Part shown: piece after piece, positions 45,302 through 53,774 of the stretch
How positions within the stretch are numbered: the stretch's first letter is position 1
How the letters are laid out: every line of letters starts with the position of its first letter
NCBI RefSeq assembly: GCF_012163135.1
Contig: NZ_JAAVUP010000007.1
Location: forward strand, 1-64,000
Direction: 5' to 3'
Source of the DNA: Neoroseomonas oryzicola
Lineage (GTDB): Bacteria; Pseudomonadota; Alphaproteobacteria; Acetobacterales; Acetobacteraceae
DNA length: 64,000 nt
Program-made: the position numbers and the translations under genes
The notes under the pieces: generated by a model
Told to the model about the DNA's origin: nothing
Seen by the model: the letters and a program-made list of their open reading frames with translations, nothing else
The model's database searches: none

Positions 45302-45862
45302 CTATTTTTCCAACAGGATCTGCTCTGCGATGGCCGCGATCTTCAGCCCGCGATCCATCGCCCAGCGGCGCATCAGCTTGTAGGCCTCCGGCTCCGACAG
45401 GCGGCGTCTCTGCATCAGCACGCCCTTGGCGCGCTCGATCACCGTTCGCTCGGCGAGGGAGTTTCGCGCCGCGTCGCGTTCGGCCCGCAGGGCCTGGAAG
45501 GCTCGGAAGCGGCGGATCGCGACCTCCAGCACCGGGCGCACGCGGGCGGGTGCCAGGCCTTCGACGACATAGGCCGCGACGCCGGCCTCGAGTGCTGCCT
45601 CGATCTGGTCGGCGTCGCCGCGGCTGGCGAAGACGACGACCGGGCGAGGTTCGTCCCGGTTCAGCACACGCATGCTCTCCAGCGCGTCGCGGGACGGATC
45701 GTCGAGGTCGCAGACGATGACGTCGGCCTGCGATTCGCGCACCAGTCGCGTCAGGTCCGCCGTGTCGGAGGATACCGCGACGACCTGGAAGCCAGCCGCC
45801 TCCAGCCCCGCCTTCACCTGGCGGGCACGCGCGGCATCGGTATCGACGAGCAGGACGCGCAG
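45302..45862 (-). CDS. nasT: Antiterminator response regulator NasT (ANTAR); start codon irregular
   Basis: A receiver-like N-terminal domain (LRVLLVDTDAARARQV, then DVIVCDLDDPSRDALESMRV) and a C-terminal ANTAR RNA-binding domain (about the last 55 residues, RTVIERAKGVLMQRRRLSEPEAYK) define NasT. It is an RNA-binding antiterminator for nitrate-assimilation transcripts, restrained by NasS. Homology clearly begins at LRVLLVD, but no in-frame ATG, GTG or TTG precedes that point; the first standard start (GTG 45817) would delete the first beta strand. The coordinates use CTG 45862. An ATG at 45876 is in the wrong frame by one base next to a GGGG run, so a one-base indel or sequencing error is plausible. 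Confidence 0.8.
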   Translation of the reverse strand: MRVLLVDTDAARARQVKAGLEAAGFQVVAVSSDTADLTRLVRESQADVIVCDLDDPSRDALESMRVLNRDEPRPVVVFASRGDADQIEAALEAGVAAYVVEGLAPARVRPVLEVAIRRFRAFQALRAERDAARNSLAERTVIERAKGVLMQRRRLSEPEAYKLMRRWAMDRGLKIAAIAEQILLEK

Positions 45863-45956
45863 GCGGACGACCCCATTGTGCTGGAGATCACACCGTGCCG
45901 CTTCGTTCCTCGTGGGGTGGTTATGCCTTGAGGCGTGGCGCCGTGGGAAGTCCCGG

Positions 45957-45972
45957 GCTGAAACGCTTCAGC
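45957..45972. promoter_or_regulatory. Perfect 6-bp inverted repeat in nasT-vgrG gap
   Basis: GCTGAA (45957-45962) and TTCAGC (45967-45972) flank ACGC. It lies in the 239-bp divergent gap and could be an operator or a small hairpin. A second symmetry, CGGACAATTATCCG, occurs at 46020-46033, 68 bases before vgrG, in the most AT-rich part of the gap. No partner regulator can be named. Confidence 0.35.
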
Positions 45973-46101
45973 GGGCGGGGCGGCGCAACGGGCGTGCGGC
46001 TTGCCTGCGCCCTTCGCGCCGGACAATTATCCGCTGTCGAACCATCACCGCGCCGCGAATCCTGTCAGGATGCGCCCGCAGATGCCGTGGATGTCAGCAC
46101 A

Positions 46102-48285
46102 ATGGCCTACGATCAGTCGAAGCGCATCCTCGCCATCACGACCATTCTTGGTCCGGACAAGGTCCTGCTGACCGAACTCGAGGGGCATGACGAACTTTCG
46201 CAGCCCTTCCTCTTCAAGATTCGCATGGCGACCGAGGAAGGGCCGAGTTCCGTCCAGGGCCTCCTTGGCACCGAGGTGACGCTGGAATTCGGCCTGCCGG
46301 TCGACCCGGATGCACCGACGGTCGGCGTCGAGCGCCGCAAGTTCCGGGGCTTCATCCGGCGTATATCGCGCGGATTCTTCAGCGTCGGCGGCATGACGGA
46401 ATGGCAGGCCGAAGTCGTGCCCAAGCTGTGGTTCCTGTCGCGCTCCGCCAACGTGAAGATCTACCAGGATCTGACGACGAACGACATCATTCAGCAGGTC
46501 GCGAACAAGTTCGGCATATCGAAGCAGCTGAACGCGAATGCGCGCGGCATGACCACCCTCGACCTCTGCGTCCAGTACCGCGAGAGCGCGCTCGATTTCG
46601 TTTCCCGCCTGATGGAGAAGGAGGGGCTCTTCTACTTCCACGACCATACGGACAGCACCACGACTCTGAAGATCGTCGACATGAACGCGTCGTGTCCTGC
46701 CTGGGCCTTGGATCCGGTGCCGTTGCACGGGCATCGGAGCCGCGGCAGCGTCTGGCGGTTCGACGAGGAGTATGCGGTGCAGACGGGCAAGTGGGCGACG
46801 CGCGACTTCGACTTCAATGGCGTCATGACCCAGGACAACGAGCAGCCAACACGGTTTACCTCCTCGCCCGGGATGTCGACGGACCACGAGGTCTACGACT
46901 ATCCCGGCGCCTACGGCGAGAAGTGGATGGAGGCGGATACCATCGGCTTGCTGACGACAGGGTCCGGGCTGACGAGAGTCGCCATTGAACGCGAGGAAGC
47001 GAAGTACCATCGCCGGCGCGGCGCCAGCGACATTTCGCTTCTCGACCCAGGGCGGCGCCTGAAGCTCTCGGCCGACGGCCTGACGGATCCCGAGGTACTG
47101 ATTACGTCGGTCCACCATCGTGCCTTGGACTACAGCCATTGGACCGACGAGATGTGGGGGGATCGCCCGCGGCAGCAGCCGTTCTACGAGAACGAGTTCA
47201 CGTGCATTCCCCAGAGCGTCCCGTTCCGCCCCGAGATCCGCGCGCCCAGGCCCTTCGTGCGCGGGCCACAGACCGCCATCGTTGTGGGCGACGGCGATAT
47301 CCATACCGACAAGTACGGACGCGTGCAGGTCAAGTTCCATTGGGATCGCGACAACGCCTCTGCGTCCGTGTGGGTGCGCGTCTCCCAGGGCTGGGCCGGC
47401 GCGGGCTTCGGCCAGATCCACATCCCCCGCGTCGGCGAGGAGGTGGTGGTCGACTTCCTGGAAGGTGACCCCGACCGGCCGCTGATCACCGGGCGTCTCT
47501 ACAACTCCAACAACATGCCGCCCTACTCGCTGCCGGCCAACAAGACGCAGTACGGCATCAAGACCAACTCCGTCGACGCGAGCGGATCGAACGAACTGCG
47601 CTTCGAGGACAAGGGCGGCAGCGAGCAGATCTACGTCCACGCCCAGAAGGATCTCGATTCCGTCGTCGAGAACAACGAGACGCGGCACGTCAAGGTGGAC
47701 CGCAAGACGAATATCGACGCCAACGAGACCAGCACGATCGGCGGCAACAAGAAGACCGACGTCACGGGCAATTTCGACGAGAAGGTCATGGGGAAGGAAA
47801 CGCGCCAGGTGTTCGGCGCCGTCACCGAGACCTTCATGAGCGGTGAAACCCGCACCGTGATGAGCAAGCTCCAGGAAACCGTCACCGGCCAGCTGACCCA
47901 GACGGTGACGGGCCCCTACAACCAGACTGTCACCGGTCCGATGAACATCACCTGCGCCGCGGCGATCACGGTCACGGCCACTGCCGGCTGGACGCTCCTC
48001 GCCCCCGGCGGCACCAAGACCGTCGACAACGAGTTCTTCAAGATCGGCGCGAAGGACGTGCTGCAATACGCGATGAAGATGACGCTGGCGGTTAACAAGA
48101 TGGACCTGATCGCAAACACGGCCATCACGGTGGGCGGCAACACCAAGATGGACAAGTGGACCAACAAGATCGACATCTACAGCATGGGCTTCAAGAAGGG
48201 CGGCGTCGATCTCGAGAAGGATGAGGTCCGCATCATCTCGACCCAAAGCAAGATCGTGCAGGCCGCGATGCATATCCTCACCTGA
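46102..48285 (+). CDS. vgrG: Type VI secretion system spike protein VgrG
   Basis: 727 residues. The gp27-like base (about 1-380) has LTELEGHDELSQPFLFKIR and the YRESALDFVSRLMEKEGLFYF signature of VgrG/Rhs-Vgr proteins. An OB-fold gp5-like domain follows (VVGDGDIHTDKYGRVQVKFHWD, then SVWVRVSQGWAGAGFG and PRVGEEVVVDFLEGDPDRP). Residues about 520-660 are a beta-helix needle with TVTG repeats (QTVTGPYNQTVTGPMNITC). The chain ends soon after with no extra effector domain. Start ATG 46102 fits the family N-terminus. No T6SS sheath, baseplate or ClpV genes are nearby, so it is an accessory spike used by a system encoded elsewhere. Confidence 0.92.
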   Translation: MAYDQSKRILAITTILGPDKVLLTELEGHDELSQPFLFKIRMATEEGPSSVQGLLGTEVTLEFGLPVDPDAPTVGVERRKFRGFIRRISRGFFSVGGMTEWQAEVVPKLWFLSRSANVKIYQDLTTNDIIQQVANKFGISKQLNANARGMTTLDLCVQYRESALDFVSRLMEKEGLFYFHDHTDSTTTLKIVDMNASCPAWALDPVPLHGHRSRGSVWRFDEEYAVQTGKWATRDFDFNGVMTQDNEQPTRFTSSPGMSTDHEVYDYPGAYGEKWMEADTIGLLTTGSGLTRVAIEREEAKYHRRRGASDISLLDPGRRLKLSADGLTDPEVLITSVHHRALDYSHWTDEMWGDRPRQQPFYENEFTCIPQSVPFRPEIRAPRPFVRGPQTAIVVGDGDIHTDKYGRVQVKFHWDRDNASASVWVRVSQGWAGAGFGQIHIPRVGEEVVVDFLEGDPDRPLITGRLYNSNNMPPYSLPANKTQYGIKTNSVDASGSNELRFEDKGGSEQIYVHAQKDLDSVVENNETRHVKVDRKTNIDANETSTIGGNKKTDVTGNFDEKVMGKETRQVFGAVTETFMSGETRTVMSKLQETVTGQLTQTVTGPYNQTVTGPMNITCAAAITVTATAGWTLLAPGGTKTVDNEFFKIGAKDVLQYAMKMTLAVNKMDLIANTAITVGGNTKMDKWTNKIDIYSMGFKKGGVDLEKDEVRIISTQSKIVQAAMHILT

Positions 48286-48319
48286 TGCGCGTTCGATCGC
48301 GACAGGCTCAGGTCAGCGC

Positions 48320-50944
48320 ATGAGGGTCATCAAGCCACTGTCGGTCGGAATGCTGACGCGACCGTTCGAGCGTGCGCGCCGTTTCCACCTCGGCGCGGCG
48401 GTGCTGCTCTATGTGCCGCTGGGCGAGGTGCCGGCGCTGTTCTCCGAAGCCGCCATGTGGACGATGCTCTCCGAGGAACTGCCGCCCGAGCAGGCGCTCG
48501 ACGGATCCATGCCGAAGGGCGCGGCGGAGTTCCTGGTAACCGGGCGCGCCTTCGCACCCGGCGGCGCTGCAGCACCCGCGGTTCGCGTCGGCGCCGCCTT
48601 CGCCGGCCGCGCCAAGACCCTGATCGCGGTGGGGGACCGGCATCTCGAAGGCGACCGCGCGACGCAACCCGTCCCGTTCACCGAGATGCCGCTCGATTGG
48701 TCCCGCGCCTATGGCGGGCCGAAATTCGCCGAGAACCCGCTGGGACGCGGCATGGAGGAGATGCCCCTGCCGGGCATCGGCTACCGCATCGCGCTGCCCA
48801 ACATCCAGGATCCCACCGTGCCGCCGGAACGGCGGCATCTGCGCCCGGCGGGGTTCGGGCCGATCGACCAGACCTGGCCCCAGCGCGCACGCCATGCCGG
48901 CACCTATGACGACGCCTGGCTGCAGAACGATTTCCCCGGCCTGCCGAAGGACCTGGACTGGCGCTTCTTCAACCTCGCGCCGGAGGACCAGCGCTTCCCC
49001 CGTGCTTTCGACGGCATCGAGGAATACGCGTTCGAGAACCTGCATCCCGCCATGCCGCAGCTGCGCGGGCGCCTTCCCGGCGTGGCGCCGAGGCTCTTCA
49101 TCGCGCGTCGCGGCAACGAGGACACGCTCGAGGAGGTCGCGCTCGGCCTCACCACCGTCTGGTTCTTCCCGCATCGCGAACGGGCGGTGCTGATTCACCA
49201 CGGCTCCGTGGACATCGCCGAGGAGGACGGGCGCGACGTGGCGCGCCTCGTGCTCGGCGCGGACTTCCGCGGTGCAATGCGGCCGGCCGAGCATTTCCGC
49301 TCGGTCATGATGGCGCGGCTTGATCCGGAGAACGGCGCGCTGCTTGCCCTGCGCGACAGCGACCTCATCCCGGCCGAGCTCATGATGGCCGACCCGATGA
49401 CCGCCCCGCCGCCGGGTGATGCGGGCGAGGGCGACATCCTCGGCCAGCGCTTCCGCGAACGTACCGCACGGGAGATCGAGGGCGCCCGCGCCTATGTCGC
49501 GAGCTTCGGTCTCGATCCCGACGAGCACGCGCCGACGCTGCCGCCGCCGGAGGAACCGCCGCCCGATCTCGAGACGCTGCCGACGCGCCTTGAACGCATC
49601 TCCCGCGAGGCGGATGAGATGCAGCGCCAGCAGGAAGCGGAGCACGCCGTGCGACGCGCCTCGCTCGACAAGGAACTCGAGGCGTCGGGCGTCATGACGC
49701 CCGCGGAGCTCGAAGCCGAGGTCAACACGCCGGCGGCCGGTCCCCCACGCATCACCGCAGCCGGTTCCCGTGCGGACCTGATGCAGATCGCGCTCAACGC
49801 CCGTGCTGCCGGCGGCGATCCGAGCGAGATCAACGACATCCTTAATGACCCGGAAATGAACCTCCTCTGGGAGCGCTCGGAGACACAGGCGCGCGAAGCC
49901 TACCGGCTCGGCGCGCATCACCAGAATCCGGCGCCGGCGCTCGATGCGGCTGCCAATGCGCGCATCCACGCCGAACTCGCCGCCGGCCGCGCGAAGCCGC
50001 GCGCCGATCTCTGCGGCGCCGACCTGCGGGGTCTCGACCTTTCGGGTTACGACCTGACGGAAGCCTGGCTGGATGGGGCCGATCTGCGCGGTGCGAGCCT
50101 CGCCGGCGCCAGGCTGGCCGGCGCGGTGTTGGCCCACGGAAATTTCGATGGCTGCAACCTGGCCGGCGCCGACCTCGCCGCGGCGAACCTTGGCCGGGCG
50201 AAGCTGGCAGGTGCCATGCTCGAACGGGCGAACCTCGCCGAGGCGGTGCTGACCTCCGCCTCGCTCGAGAATGCCGTCTTGCGCGGTGCCGTGCTCGATG
50301 GCGCCGACCTGACCGATGCGAAGCTCGCCGGGGCCGATCTGCGGGGCGCGCGGGCGAAGGGCCTGACGCTGACGAAGGTTGCGCTGCCGGGTCTCATGGC
50401 GGCGGGCGCGGTGTTCGATGGCGCTGTCTTCATCGATTGCGACCTGTCGGGGGCGGATCTGACCGGCGGCTCGTTGATCGAGGCGCACTTCATCCGCACC
50501 GTGGCGCCGGGGCTCCTGGCCGTGGGCGCGAACCTGAACAAGGCGGCGTTCGCCGAGAACTGCAGCCTCGACGATGCGCGCTTCGTCGGCGCGAGACTTG
50601 GCGAGGCAAACCTGCGGGCCACGCGGCTGATGCGCGCGGACTTCTCCGAGGCGATCCTGGACGGCGCGGACCTGTCCGATGCCGTCGCCGCCGGTGCGAG
50701 GCTGTTTCACGTCAGCGCCCGCGGCGCGCGGTTCATCGCGACCGATTTCCGCGACGCGGTTCTCGCGCGCGGCGACTTCGCCGGCGCACTGCTCTCACGG
50801 GCCGACCTGCGCGGCGCGGACCTCACGGAAGCGAGCTTCTACGAGGCCGACCTTGCGCGTGTGCACACCGACCGTTCGACACGCTACCAGGGCATGTTCC
50901 AGACGCGCATGCGACTGCGCCCGCGCAGGCAGGCCGGCCCATGA
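48320..50944 (+). CDS. DUF2169 protein with pentapeptide-repeat C-terminus (T6SS adaptor-type)
   Basis: 874 residues. Residues about 1-330 are a DUF2169 domain (MPLDWSRAYGGPKFAENPLGRG, then PAGFGPIDQTWPQRARHAGTYD), a family that acts as loading chaperone for T6SS effectors with PAAR-like tips, as with Tde2 in Agrobacterium. A charged, probably coiled-coil linker spans about 417-470 (RLERISREADEMQRQQEAEH). From about 560 to 865 run roughly fifty A(D/N)LxG-type pentapeptide repeats, expected to fold into a right-handed quadrilateral beta-helix. ATG 48320 lies 34 bases after the vgrG stop. Its stop overlaps the next gene (ATGA). Whether the repeat half is a cargo, a mimic or a scaffold is unknown. 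Confidence 0.88.
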   Translation: MRVIKPLSVGMLTRPFERARRFHLGAAVLLYVPLGEVPALFSEAAMWTMLSEELPPEQALDGSMPKGAAEFLVTGRAFAPGGAAAPAVRVGAAFAGRAKTLIAVGDRHLEGDRATQPVPFTEMPLDWSRAYGGPKFAENPLGRGMEEMPLPGIGYRIALPNIQDPTVPPERRHLRPAGFGPIDQTWPQRARHAGTYDDAWLQNDFPGLPKDLDWRFFNLAPEDQRFPRAFDGIEEYAFENLHPAMPQLRGRLPGVAPRLFIARRGNEDTLEEVALGLTTVWFFPHRERAVLIHHGSVDIAEEDGRDVARLVLGADFRGAMRPAEHFRSVMMARLDPENGALLALRDSDLIPAELMMADPMTAPPPGDAGEGDILGQRFRERTAREIEGARAYVASFGLDPDEHAPTLPPPEEPPPDLETLPTRLERISREADEMQRQQEAEHAVRRASLDKELEASGVMTPAELEAEVNTPAAGPPRITAAGSRADLMQIALNARAAGGDPSEINDILNDPEMNLLWERSETQAREAYRLGAHHQNPAPALDAAANARIHAELAAGRAKPRADLCGADLRGLDLSGYDLTEAWLDGADLRGASLAGARLAGAVLAHGNFDGCNLAGADLAAANLGRAKLAGAMLERANLAEAVLTSASLENAVLRGAVLDGADLTDAKLAGADLRGARAKGLTLTKVALPGLMAAGAVFDGAVFIDCDLSGADLTGGSLIEAHFIRTVAPGLLAVGANLNKAAFAENCSLDDARFVGARLGEANLRATRLMRADFSEAILDGADLSDAVAAGARLFHVSARGARFIATDFRDAVLARGDFAGALLSRADLRGADLTEASFYEADLARVHTDRSTRYQGMFQTRMRLRPRRQAGP

Positions 50945-52005
50945 CCCGCGACGAACTCGAGGACCTGATCCGCAAGGCGGAAGTGATCCGTGGGGTCTCG
51001 CTCGCGGGCGCCGACCTTCGCGGGGCGAAGCTGTCGGGCGGCATCTTCGAGGATGTCGACTTTGTGCGCGCCAACCTCGCGGGCGCGGATTTCCGGCAGT
51101 CGATCCTGACGGGCTGCCGGTTGAACGGCACGCGCATCGCCGGGGCCGACTTCTCGAAGACCGTCGTCGCCAGCACCTCCTTCGAACGCGCCGGCGGCGC
51201 CCGGGCGCGTTTCCGCGAGGCGCAGGTCGCTGGCTGCGACTTCTCCAACGCCACGATCCCTGAGGCCGACTTCACCACCGGATCCTTTGCGCGCTGCGAT
51301 TTCGAGGGCGCGCACTTGGCCGGGGCGCAGCTCGAACTGGCATCGGTGGTCGACTGCAGGACGCTCGGCCTCGTTCTCTCCGGCGCGCGGCTCGAAGGGA
51401 CGATCTTCATCGGGGCGGACCTGACGCGATCGCCAATCGACGGCGCCCGCTTCCGGCGCACCAGCCTCATCAAGGCGAGGCTGGCCGGCTGCGACCTCCG
51501 CGGCATTGCCCTGCCGACCTGCCAGCTGCTGGAAGCCGACCTCACGGGCAGCGACCTGTCACAGGCGGACCTCAGCCAGTGCGGTCTATCCGGTGCGATC
51601 CTGGAGGCCGCGCGGCTGGACGGCGCGCGGTTGTCCCAGGCCGTGCTCGCCAAGGCCCGACTCGCCGGGGCAAGCCTCAAGGGAGCTGATCTCAGCCAGG
51701 CGACGATGATCGAAGCTGATGTGACCGGCGCCGACCTCACCGGGGCGCGGCTCTACCAGACGATCGCGACGCAGCTGAAGGCGGCCGGCGCACGCTTCGG
51801 CAATGCGGACTTCACCTACGCCGATTTCAGCCATGCCGACCTCGAACGCGCGGATCTTGGCGGTGTGCGCTTCTTCAGGACGAACCTGCACGAGATCCGC
51901 GATGCGGGCGCCAACATTCCCAGCCGCCGCGGCGTCCTGCCGCCGGATTCCGACCGCACGACGGCAGACCGGTGGCATGCGCGCTGGCAGGCGCCCAGGC
52001 AGTGA
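50941..52005 (+). CDS. Pentapeptide-repeat protein
   Basis: 354 residues. A short N-terminal helix (MTRDELEDLIRKAEVIRG) caps an almost continuous run of pentapeptide repeats from about 20 to 330 (LAGADLRGAKLSGG, LTGSDLSQADLSQCGLSGA). There is no signal peptide. ATG 50941 overlaps the stop of the preceding DUF2169 gene and an upstream open frame is its shadow. It resembles the repeat part of the neighbour and may be a duplicated and split copy. Pentapeptide proteins can mimic DNA and bind gyrase or act as scaffolds; here the operon context suggests a role in spike assembly or as the delivered protein. Confidence 0.88.
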   Translation: MTRDELEDLIRKAEVIRGVSLAGADLRGAKLSGGIFEDVDFVRANLAGADFRQSILTGCRLNGTRIAGADFSKTVVASTSFERAGGARARFREAQVAGCDFSNATIPEADFTTGSFARCDFEGAHLAGAQLELASVVDCRTLGLVLSGARLEGTIFIGADLTRSPIDGARFRRTSLIKARLAGCDLRGIALPTCQLLEADLTGSDLSQADLSQCGLSGAILEAARLDGARLSQAVLAKARLAGASLKGADLSQATMIEADVTGADLTGARLYQTIATQLKAAGARFGNADFTYADFSHADLERADLGGVRFFRTNLHEIRDAGANIPSRRGVLPPDSDRTTADRWHARWQAPRQ

Positions 52006-52030
52006 ACCGATGGACGGAGGAGGCCTTTCA

Positions 52031-52678
52031 ATGACGGCAATCCCGAACCTGCACCTTTCCGATGCGTCCGCCGGCTCGGTGGGCGAGGTCGTCATGCGCG
52101 CCCATGGCGGCTTCCTTGTCGACTGCGGCGCGGCGCGCATGCCGGCATCGGTCGCGGTGAGCTGCCTGGTCGTGCCCGAACCCGGCGACCTCGTGATGAT
52201 CGGCCGTACGCCCGACAGGCTCTTCATCCTTTCGGTGCTGGAGCGCCGGAGTGGGCAGCCGGTGCGGCTTCTCGCCCAGGGCGACGTCGAGATCGGTGCA
52301 GTTGACGGCCGGCTTTCCCTGCTGGGCGCCAAGGGGGTCGAGATCACGACGCCGGGCACGCTTGGCATGACGGCCGGCGAGGTATCGGTCCAGGGCCGGC
52401 GCGGACGCGTAACGCTGCAGGAACTGGCGTGGGTCGGGCGGAGCCTCGCCGCGCATGTCGGCCGGGTCCGCGTGGTAGGCGAGGCGATCGAGACTCTGGT
52501 CGACCGTGTGCTCTCGCGCGCCAAGCGCAGCTACCGCTTCGTCGAGGAAGGAGAGCACCTGCGGGCCGGCGAGATCGATCACCGCGCCAGCGGCAATCTG
52601 CATCTCCGCGGTCAGAATGCGATCGTCAACGCCGAGACCATCGTCAAGGTCGACGGCGGGCAGATCCACCTCGGCTGA
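52031..52678 (+). CDS. DUF3540 domain protein (T6SS island)
   Basis: 215 residues. The N-terminal half has an OB-like beta-rich region (VAVSCLVVPEPGDLVMIGRT) and the later part shows LLAQGDVEIGAVDGRLSL and an ASGNLHLRGQNAIVNAE beta-helical tail, as in DUF3540 proteins that accompany DUF2169 and DUF4150 genes in T6SS loci. Biochemical function has not been established to my knowledge. The beta-helical tail recalls the VgrG needle, so a spike-associated adaptor role is an inference. AGGAGG at about 52017-52022 supplies a ribosome site about 8 bases before ATG 52031. Confidence 0.82.
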   Translation: MTAIPNLHLSDASAGSVGEVVMRAHGGFLVDCGAARMPASVAVSCLVVPEPGDLVMIGRTPDRLFILSVLERRSGQPVRLLAQGDVEIGAVDGRLSLLGAKGVEITTPGTLGMTAGEVSVQGRRGRVTLQELAWVGRSLAAHVGRVRVVGEAIETLVDRVLSRAKRSYRFVEEGEHLRAGEIDHRASGNLHLRGQNAIVNAETIVKVDGGQIHLG

Positions 52679-52689
52679 GGAGCGGCGTC

Positions 52690-53085
52690 ATGTTCGCGAA
52701 TACGCAGATGATGGGCATGGACATGGGGTTCCCCGATGTCTGCCTGACGCCCGCGGTGCCTGCACCGATACCAATCCCCTATCCGAACATGGCGATGGGC
52801 CCGACGGCCTCGCCTAGCCAGACCAAGGTGCTGGTGATGGGGATGCCCATGCACAACATGGGAACGACGACGCCGCTGACGAACGGCGACAATGCCGGCG
52901 TCGCGACCGGCGTCGCCTCGGGCACAGTGATGGGACCGTCGCGGCACGTGATCGGATCGTTCACCACACTGGTCGTCGGGATGCCCGCGACCCGGCTGAC
53001 CTCCATGACGATCCAGAACAACACCAACGTCCCGGGCTGCCGGATCGTGCCGAGCCAGCCGAAAGTGATCATCCTGCGGCCCTGA
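52690..53085 (+). CDS. DUF4150 PAAR-like spike tip protein
   Basis: 131 residues, entirely a PAAR-like DUF4150 domain: MFANTQMMGMDMGFPDVCLTP at the N-terminus, then PYPNMAMGPTASPS, KVLVMGMPMHNMGTTTP and the C-terminal FTTLVVGMPATRLTSMT. Such domains sharpen the VgrG tip and usually carry a C-terminal toxin when they are effectors; this chain stops at the end of the PAAR-like domain, so no toxin is attached. It is the last gene of the island, 11 bases after the DUF3540 gene. Immunity-like genes do not follow. Confidence 0.87.
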   Translation: MFANTQMMGMDMGFPDVCLTPAVPAPIPIPYPNMAMGPTASPSQTKVLVMGMPMHNMGTTTPLTNGDNAGVATGVASGTVMGPSRHVIGSFTTLVVGMPATRLTSMTIQNNTNVPGCRIVPSQPKVIILRP

Positions 53086-53098
53086 GCCGCGAGGGCGT

Positions 53099-53114
53099 CG
53101 GCGCGGCTGCGCCG
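53099..53114 (+). terminator. Hairpin after the T6SS island
   Basis: CGGCGC (53099-53104) and GCGCCG (53109-53114) form a 6-bp stem with loop GGCT, 13 bases after the DUF4150 stop and between convergent genes. There is no T-run, so terminator function is only suggested. Confidence 0.35.
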
Positions 53115-53143
53115 CGGAGACCGACGGGCACGCCGGCGCCGGC

Positions 53144-53734
53144 CTACCGTTCCCAGACGATGCCCGACCGCACGACCTTCGCGGGCACGCCCAGCGCCAG
53201 GGAGTGCGGCGCGATCTCGCCGGTCACGAGCGAGCGCGCCCCGATGACGGACCCCTCGCCGATCGCGGCACCTTTCAGCAGCTGGACGCCCCGCCCGATC
53301 CACACGTGATCCCCGATGACGATGTCACTGGGCAGGTTGATCTGTTCCCCGGTCGCGGCGTCGCGGATGACATGGTGATCGGTCGTCGTCGCGCGGATCT
53401 CGCTGCTGAACATGCAGTCGCGCCCGATGCGGATCGACGGTCCGTCGAAGGCGACGAGTTCCGCACCGTTGAAGGTGCAGTCGGGCGCGATGTGAATGGC
53501 GCCCTTCGCATTCACCCGGATGGTGAGGCCGTTGAAGAAGCAGCGCGCGGCCATGTCGACCGTCGAATCCGCCGCGGCCGAGACAACGAGGCGGCCCCGC
53601 TGACTGAAGTTCCGCGGTCGCCCGAGAATGACATGCGCGCCGGGGCCGGCCTCGACCAGGCCTTCCGTCCGCTCGATCAGTCCGGGGTCGATTTCGGCCC
53701 GGGCGGTGGGATGGATCCTGAGCGCAAGCGGCAT
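53144..53734 (-). CDS. Left-handed beta-helix (hexapeptide) acyltransferase
   Basis: 196 residues. The second half shows regular hexapeptide periodicity (VIGDHVWIGRGVQLLKGAAIGEGSVIGARSLVTGEI) and the closing LGVPAKVVR motif of the WbbJ/LacA/NodL O-acetyltransferases. TDHHVIRDAATG contains the family's catalytic histidine region (DHH at about residues 117-119). It probably O-acetylates a sugar of a surface glycan. It is the last gene of a minus-strand group with a glycosyltransferase and an FkbM methyltransferase, so the target is likely the same glycan. Cytoplasmic; no membrane segment. Confidence 0.83.
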   Translation of the reverse strand: MPLALRIHPTARAEIDPGLIERTEGLVEAGPGAHVILGRPRNFSQRGRLVVSAAADSTVDMAARCFFNGLTIRVNAKGAIHIAPDCTFNGAELVAFDGPSIRIGRDCMFSSEIRATTTDHHVIRDAATGEQINLPSDIVIGDHVWIGRGVQLLKGAAIGEGSVIGARSLVTGEIAPHSLALGVPAKVVRSGIVWER

Positions 53735-53774
53735 CGGTTCCCTCGCTTCGTGCCTGACGCGGCGCCGCGCCGGG

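Noticed and set aside
45814..46026. 70-codon minus-strand frame upstream of nasT, containing ATG 45876
   Set aside because: Its translation is C/S/P-rich and unrelated to NasT. It exists only because the frame is shifted by one base; used instead as evidence for the start-codon anomaly.
46045..48273. 742-codon minus-strand frame opposite vgrG
   Set aside because: No recognisable domain, and vgrG on the plus strand is unambiguous.
48221..48319. Upstream extension of the DUF2169 protein
   Set aside because: The frame is open into vgrG, but the DUF2169 homology begins at ATG 48320 and the extension is a shadow of the VgrG C-terminus.
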